From: Desulfomicrobium baculatum DSM 4028
GTDB taxonomy: Bacteria > Desulfobacterota > Desulfovibrionia > Desulfovibrionales > Desulfomicrobiaceae
Assembly: GCF_000023225.1 (NCBI RefSeq)
Contig: NC_013173.1
Span: 1,428,501 to 1,492,500 of the forward strand
DNA: 64,000 nt
Reading direction: 5' to 3'
Made by a program: the position numbers and the translations under genes. Within the stretch, counting starts at the first letter, position 1, and each line of letters begins with the position of its first letter. A model generated the notes under the pieces. The model worked only from the letters and a program-made list of their open reading frames with translations, searched no databases and was not told the origin of the DNA. Shown in pieces: positions 61,601 to 64,000 of the stretch.

Positions 61601-64000
61601 GTCACGGCCCTGGGCAACGCCATCATCAACAGCGTTGCCGCCACCATTTCCGGGTCCACGGTGAGCGCCGCCGGAGACATCGTCCTGACCGCCCGGGATC
61701 TGGCCCCGAGCGTGCTGACTCCCTGGAACCTGGGCAGCGAGAAAAACGAAGACGATGTGGACGCCGCCCTGAGCGGTTCGCCCATCTCCCTGGACGCCAA
61801 CATCCTGGCCCTGAACGTCGGCGTGGCCGCGTCGGGATCCGTGGCGATCAACGCCGTCCTGACCGGCAACGACATCACGGGCTGCGTCGAGACCGGGATC
61901 ACGGGCTCCGTGGTCACGTCCACCGCCGGCGACATCGTCCTCGACAGCGACGCCAGTTCCGGCATCATATCCATGACCGTTGGCGTGGCCGGATCGGGCG
62001 CCGTGGCCGTGAACGCCACGGGCTTTGGCAACGTCATCACCAATTCCGTCACCTCCACCATCAGCGGCAACTCCACGGTAACTGCCGGCGGCCTGGTGGA
62101 TCTGAGCGCCACGGATCAGTCCATGATCCGTTCGCTGGGCGTCAGCGTGGCCGGATCGGGCGCTGTGGCCGTCGGCGCCCTGATCGCCGCGAACGTGATT
62201 ACCAATACGGTTGTGGCGGAGATTTCCGGATCCACGGTGACCAGTGGCGGGGCCCTGGGTGTCGCGGCAACCAGCGATTCGAGTATCCTGTCCCTGGCCG
62301 GCGGCGTTGCGGCGTCCAGCGTTAGTGTGATGATGTCGCTCACCGGCAATGTCATCACCGGAACCACTAGTGCCGTGGTGTCGGATTCGACACTCGAAGC
62401 CGGGGGCGCGATGACGATCGAGGCGGTCAACAGTTCCAGCATCGACGCCCTGGGCTTCGGGGTGGCGGCGGGCTCTGTCGGCGTCGGCGTGGCGCTCTCC
62501 GCCAATGTCATCGTCAATACCACCGAGGCCCTGATCAGCGGCTCGACCGTGACCAACGCCGGATCGCTGGACGTTCTGGCCGAGTCCTCGGCGATCATCC
62601 GTTCCTTGGCCGTCAACGTGGGCGCGGGCGCCGTTGGCGTCAACGTTGGCGTGCTCGGCAATGCGCTGACCAGCAACGTTCTGGCGACCGTTGAGGATTC
62701 CACCATCACTGCAAACGGGGATATCGTCATTTCCGCCCTGGATCAGGCGCCAAGCAGCATTCCCGACTGGATCATTCCGGATCAGTACCAGGAGGATCTC
62801 GAGTCGATTCTTGACGACACCCCCATCGACTTGGATGCCAATATCCTGTCGGCCACCATCAACGTCGGCGCCGGCGCCGTCGGTGTCAACGTAGCCCTGG
62901 TCGGCAACCTCGTCATCAACACCACCGAGGCGAGGATCGACAACTCCACCGTCACATCGACCACCGGCAAGGTGGCGTTGGGTTCCTCCTCCGAATCGGG
63001 CATCACCTCGTTCAACGTGGGCGTGGGCGGCGGCGCCGTGGCCGTCAATGTTGTAGGCTACGGCAATGTTGTCACCAGTATCGTCGGATCGACGGTTGAA
63101 AATGGTTCAGTTATCGATGCCGGCGGTGCGGTGGCGATCACCGCCGAAAACACGGCGAGCATCCGCGCTCTGGGGATCGGGGTCGCGGGTGGCGCAGTCG
63201 CTGTCGGGGTCATGGCGGCGGGAAACCTGATCGTCGGCACGGTTGATGCCACGGTGGATGCATCCGAGGTGACGAGCGGCACAACCCTGGACATCACGGC
63301 TCTCTCCGAGGCGAATATTATAGCCCTGACCTGTGCTGTTGGTGCCGGTGCGGTCGGGGTCAATGCCACTTTCTCCGCCAATATCGTCACCGGAACCACC
63401 AAGGCTGGAGTGATTGCCGGATCGGTACTTGAGTCCGGCGGTGCCACCACCATCGAGGCGGTCAACAGTTCCGTCATCGATGCCCTGGCTTTCGGGGTCG
63501 GTGCCGGTGCGGTCGGGGTTGGCGTTGCGCTCTCCGCCAATGTCATCGTCACTACCACCGAGGCCCTGATCAGCGGCTCGACTCTGACCGATGCCGCGTC
63601 GCTGCACGTTTTGGCTGAGTCTTCGGCAATCATCCGTTCCCTGGCCATCAACGTGGGCGCGGGCGCCGTGGGCGTCAACGTCAATGTGCTCGGCAATGCG
63701 CTGACCAGTAACGTTCTGGCGACCGTGAAAGATTCCACCGTCACGGCAGACGGGGATATCGTCATTTCCGCCCTGGATCAGGCGCCAAGCAGCATTCCCG
63801 ACTGGATTATTCCGGACCAGTACCAGGAGGATCTTGAGTCGATTCTTGACGACACCCCCATCGATCTGGATGCCAACATCCTCTCGGCCACCATCAATGT
63901 CGGCGCCGGTGCCGTGGGTGTCAACGTGGCCCTGGTCGGCAACCTTGTTGTCAACACCACCGAGGCGAGGATCGACAACTCCACCGTCACATCGACCACC
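52631..64000 (+). CDS. Giant LEPR-motif adhesin-like protein, 3' end beyond window
   Basis: One frame runs open for 3,790 codons to the window edge; I checked the phase at several points and it holds. The start at 52631 has GGAGGG eight bases upstream; an ATG two codons earlier is too close to that site. Residues 27-40 hold the LEPR motif (RFETLEPRILLSAD) seen at the head of very large secreted proteins. Residues about 100-260 form a DUF4347 domain (LHLVAHGDDGNLRLG and LLYGCGIAAG). After that the protein is beta-rich, low in Cys, Gly/Ala/Thr/Val-rich and repetitive. No signal peptide: type I secretion through the upstream channel is expected. C-terminal RTX or secretion signals would lie outside the window. 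Confidence 0.85.
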   Translation, partial: MLKHLRERFAAMRRGSVSPVEPRRKMRFETLEPRILLSADLGMENPDPGPHGQDATVAIEQPLVQTQDPAVVASDDTTPTDSPWLESPGQESPGLRSSTEMVLVDPSVGDYHSLLDSLRSSSENLAQYEVHVLDASRDGFEQISSLLQDREGIDALHLVAHGDDGNLRLGTTILSGANLSQHSDELRSWNTALSDNGDILLYGCGIAAGQDGVEFVQELASMTGADVAASIDATGSAGLGGDWDLEYATGAIESATLFANHNDYARLLQDRYVTGTDSADTFTLDLAGLTLTGGGASLSLNTTDNYILNGAGGSDTLMIVGGTGEDTVSLSSTGIAFNGTTYNFLFGSMTSVESVIITPGDHSEDVLSVGSLDMDGSLTLLASQGTVAIEAGAVVTCDTGIFVTAPTITIADGAVLTTDQDIRLIASAGVQVTWLTATPVFNYQKAEASIDIGAATLNADNVLIHADATTIKKFELVVDENALSSFVDRLVSGLLPANTSLAFTDSGGAAADAITRGDGGSWISDGFSAGQLIRISGTASNNGIYRVDSLTADTLTLGAEYALVNETTASASVASAVALTGELQLAFNNIDNAADTIVRAVGTWAADGFVAGQYISVTGSADNDGIYRIASISGAVITLQSSYVLSREIQTEASTSVASLIGMTAADQLTLATSGGVSTIIRDSGSWLREGFQAGQSIEISGSTATITLSGDFHFRDNGAAADTIERADGLYWEDGGFQAGQYISVAGANAGVYQIAAVEGSVLTLMDMDSLAAMDSQAAVITAVTAMVGAPSLTFAATADQGAMVSRDTGSWVEDGFSAGMTVSVGGSASNDGVYRIAYLDDLNLILESGAVLTDEAPEDGVTQNITVLSPRSGINNGTFQIQSVSADGRTLTLTDTFVLLAETGNGFTVTADPVSAADVPIAIVDQSQGMTGTPALYFVNKGVLAGVGSLTFTDNSITQDTISRDTGSWVTDGFAVGQEITVTGSAGNDGDYVIADIIDGGKTLRLVSGQELTNETAQCEDVSVMTDTADTITRATGSWTSDGFAAGQYIAVSGTDNNDGTYLIAAVSADGRTLTLDGVYTLNGEITDSASVARIASALNSSGGQLTAGDVSAQLLSQVDGVGLFNTISYVAQVLLAEATSTITLGATINAAGNVVVEAESVANTTLKTPSLIFGVSVGSSTATASAVVESGSVITAGGNFSLTTTVDNTLSVTSAAMKGIQKIIAQKVLHIPSGPGLFIAVGVADSNNTVAVNSGAVIEADSVAVRAETTNSFSTAAKSVVITPQKNMGEAIGVAVATYSSDTSAHIGGTVTATVGGVSVAAESVNVVDRVSAASAVKAKPPLAGRMMGAVTNKLSGTKDPKAGFSQFSMAASVAVAVSSNNAEAYIADGAVVTAAGDIVVTARAEDNFKVISTAAAKLNAAVSIAGAVAVTDYTNTANAQIGADATVISGGDVIVTADAVVPSQFKVVSDFITLMTWFADLDQNITAPSIDFNLPSIDSSTGTIDFAASQDTLTQLSTYSSETLAELLEPVQLLIGYLKVVPTSIATTFVQASSASKTEKDKKTGQVKDPDAIGKFSASGIVNVQSVDNVASAFIGAGAVVSGDNVVVEAAASMDTISIAGMKLGKIQDVIALLKAGGAAGNESSGSGAGGTYNGQTFANRATALVDDGAVVTATAGGITIAADVSNWMLNIAQAGGSAEKFGVSGAFAWNNATHEAVAHVEDTATLAATGNVDIEASTSYQNINIVGAIQKGGTASAGAAVVLNQVSNITEAFVGDTSHSAEPAVSGTPTLTFAGNAVIRSGGSWTTDGFRVGQLIQISGTAGNNGLYRIVSISAGGTTLTLDAAVVAEATAAAGVSVLGSITSGGAVRLDARSDELLVTVTVAASQSKGGTKKEETGSSPDDPLDGESLPNLFSEEPTNVKQVAGIAVSGGASVNTVSDVTRAYVSDGVHLDAAGDLIITADNQALLVSVSTALGIDMSKADGGAALAGSFAYQDLDRDVKAYAQDAVISAHNVSTVASSDDLVVSVSAGGGGSKKGKLSVAGSADLVLVDSDVQAGLWANTSLDAGGDVTIDASGKLLDVSVAGAVSYSGGANGIGGFGAAADAVALVQTVKAFIGDNAVVDAAGDISITASQDTDIISVAACGAVTKGKIGMTGSASIQVVTNVVEASIGADAVVTTPGSLLLDADDSLFVVSVAGAVAYGNTAGFGASGAVGVIDQTTSAYIGDDATVSAQGHGDGVSGGSGLSANGIVIDAGTSDTIFRIAGGGGISSKTVGGAFSASTDTIDIDTLAYIGDGASINASTTGAAASQAVRLRAEDSLFKVGVAGSLGVSKAVGVGIAADVEVIGRRTKAYIGNDSTVNAVDDVGLQADTNGKIFSFAAGLGIGSDTAGVAGSAAVVTTTDVTRSSIGSGSTVSVGGDVSLHAASDTLQVGGAGVFAVGGKAGIGLTNVTVVRSDTVETEISGATVTAGGAVGLESGAHSSVVNLAIGGAASSEFAAGAGIAVNIETTTVYAGISGNATVTAGGDVTVQALNDRSVDTLAIGGSGGGSYAGAAGVAANAVINRVTAEIAASTVKAGMNADGSIANEAADVVLLAQSSSSIRALALGVSGAGTGALSIAALGNVVTNAIGARITGSTVAAGGDVTLTARELAPFSIPDWIVPAEAAADLSTALDGSPVQLDANILAVNVSVAGSGKVAVSGLLTGNVIANDISSEISASTVTAGRHTASGDILNPSADVILTTLTDSAILALSVGVGASGQVAVQATGFGNVITGGVESSITSASTVQSGGLVTLSADDQSHITSVGLSVAASGSTAVSAIIGANVITSTVDALISGATVTSGSTLALTATSASTIFSFAGGVAASGSTAVQVTMAGNVVTNTTRAAILAGTSASDVDAVGAVTLSATDTSIVDAIAFGVAGSGSTAVGVGMAANVITNSTVAAVGGSSLDTGSALTLTAQSTEIIRALALGIAGSGSAAVQVTALGNAIINSVAATISGSTVSAAGDIVLTARDLAPSVLTPWNLGSEKNEDDVDAALSGSPISLDANILALNVGVAASGSVAINAVLTGNDITGCVETGITGSVVTSTAGDIVLDSDASSGIISMTVGVAGSGAVAVNATGFGNVITNSVTSTISGNSTVTAGGLVDLSATDQSMIRSLGVSVAGSGAVAVGALIAANVITNTVVAEISGSTVTSGGALGVAATSDSSILSLAGGVAASSVSVMMSLTGNVITGTTSAVVSDSTLEAGGAMTIEAVNSSSIDALGFGVAAGSVGVGVALSANVIVNTTEALISGSTVTNAGSLDVLAESSAIIRSLAVNVGAGAVGVNVGVLGNALTSNVLATVEDSTITANGDIVISALDQAPSSIPDWIIPDQYQEDLESILDDTPIDLDANILSATINVGAGAVGVNVALVGNLVINTTEARIDNSTVTSTTGKVALGSSSESGITSFNVGVGGGAVAVNVVGYGNVVTSIVGSTVENGSVIDAGGAVAITAENTASIRALGIGVAGGAVAVGVMAAGNLIVGTVDATVDASEVTSGTTLDITALSEANIIALTCAVGAGAVGVNATFSANIVTGTTKAGVIAGSVLESGGATTIEAVNSSVIDALAFGVGAGAVGVGVALSANVIVTTTEALISGSTLTDAASLHVLAESSAIIRSLAINVGAGAVGVNVNVLGNALTSNVLATVKDSTVTADGDIVISALDQAPSSIPDWIIPDQYQEDLESILDDTPIDLDANILSATINVGAGAVGVNVALVGNLVVNTTEARIDNSTVTSTT
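54150..55940 (+). repeat. Tandem SW-DGF-GQ modules within the giant protein
   Basis: About seven modules of 60-85 residues follow one another, with an eighth isolated at about 57,970-58,200. Each has a Thr-Ile-x-Arg, Gly-Ser-Trp, Asp-Gly-Phe-x-x-Gly-Gln, Ser-Gly-x-x-x-Asn-x-Gly-x-Tyr-x-Ile and Leu-Thr-Leu pattern; an example is GSWTSDGFAAGQYIAVSGTD near 55,745. The modules vary in length and identity, so they are old duplications. The fold is probably a small beta-sandwich or barrel. Confidence 0.75.
60581..64000 (+). repeat. Four super-repeats of 345-365 residues in the giant protein
   Basis: The anchor block Asp-Ile-Val-x-x-Ala-x-Asp-x-Ala-Pro-Ser with a following Leu-Asp-Ala-Asn-Ile-Leu begins at 60,581, 61,676, 62,720 and 63,755. 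Spacings are 1,095, 1,044 and 1,035 bases. Copies three and four are nearly identical over at least 245 bases, while copies one and two are diverged, which points to recent duplication or gene conversion at the right end. Each unit is itself made of shorter Gly/Ala/Val repeats with the pattern Asn-Val-x-x-Gly-Asn-Val-Ile. Confidence 0.8.

Overview
The window falls into two parts. Positions 1 to about 50,400 look like the right-hand portion of a large genomic island packed with anti-phage and conflict genes. Positions 50,400 to 64,000 look like resident chromosome carrying a type I secretion outer-membrane channel gene and the start of a giant surface protein. The island is a mosaic of GC-rich genes and very AT-rich stretches (1-700, 13.3-14.5 kb, 20.8-22.1 kb, 27.0-28.5 kb), as expected from repeated acquisitions. 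The boundary is marked by a tyrosine integrase (48,992-50,170) next to a 3' tRNA-Arg(CCG) remnant ending in CCA at 50,400, followed by a tRNA-type terminator. The remnant points right, so the intact tRNA and the left end of the island should lie beyond position 1. The host is probably a Gram-negative proteobacterium, perhaps a Desulfovibrionales-type sulfate reducer. That assignment is a weak inference from gene style; no rRNA or other marker is present.

Layout, left to right: a partial AT-rich gene; a YkvA/DUF1232 protein; a WYL regulator; two small proteins; a WYL regulator with a NERD-nuclease/UvrD-like helicase; an ADP-ribosylglycohydrolase with an alpha/beta hydrolase; an AbiEi/AbiEii type IV toxin-antitoxin pair with a palindromic operator; a double-AAA+ ATPase with a PcfJ-domain protein; a four-gene, tightly overlapping operon (small protein, DUF6361, phospholipase-D-like protein, SNF2-type helicase) diverging from two tiny genes for a basic and an acidic Asn-Pro-Asn-rich protein; scraps of an IS630 transposase and of a UvrD-type helicase; a complete type II CBASS operon (patatin effector, cGAMP-synthase-like CD-NTase, E1/E2 Cap2, JAB protease Cap3) with a CI-like repressor upstream; a complete type I BREX operon (BrxA, BrxB, BrxC, PglX, an inserted AIPR protein, PglZ type B, BrxL) with a fragment of a MIT C-terminal-domain protein behind it; a membrane NERD/zinc-ribbon protein; an operon of metallophosphoesterases with an AbiEi-like DUF6088 regulator and duplicated operators; a small XRE regulator; and the integrase.

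The CBASS and BREX loci are recognisable known systems. The best candidates for something less described are the DUF6361-PLD-helicase operon with its divergent small proteins, the DUF6088-metallophosphoesterase operon with tandem operator units, and the double-AAA+/PcfJ pair.

To the right, a TolC-family channel gene precedes one open reading frame of at least 3,790 codons that runs off the window. It has an LEPR motif, a DUF4347 domain, a module with a Ser-Trp...Asp-Gly-Phe...Gly-Gln signature recurring about eight times, and four copies of a 345-365 residue super-repeat. The last two super-repeats are nearly identical. The channel probably exports this adhesin-like protein.
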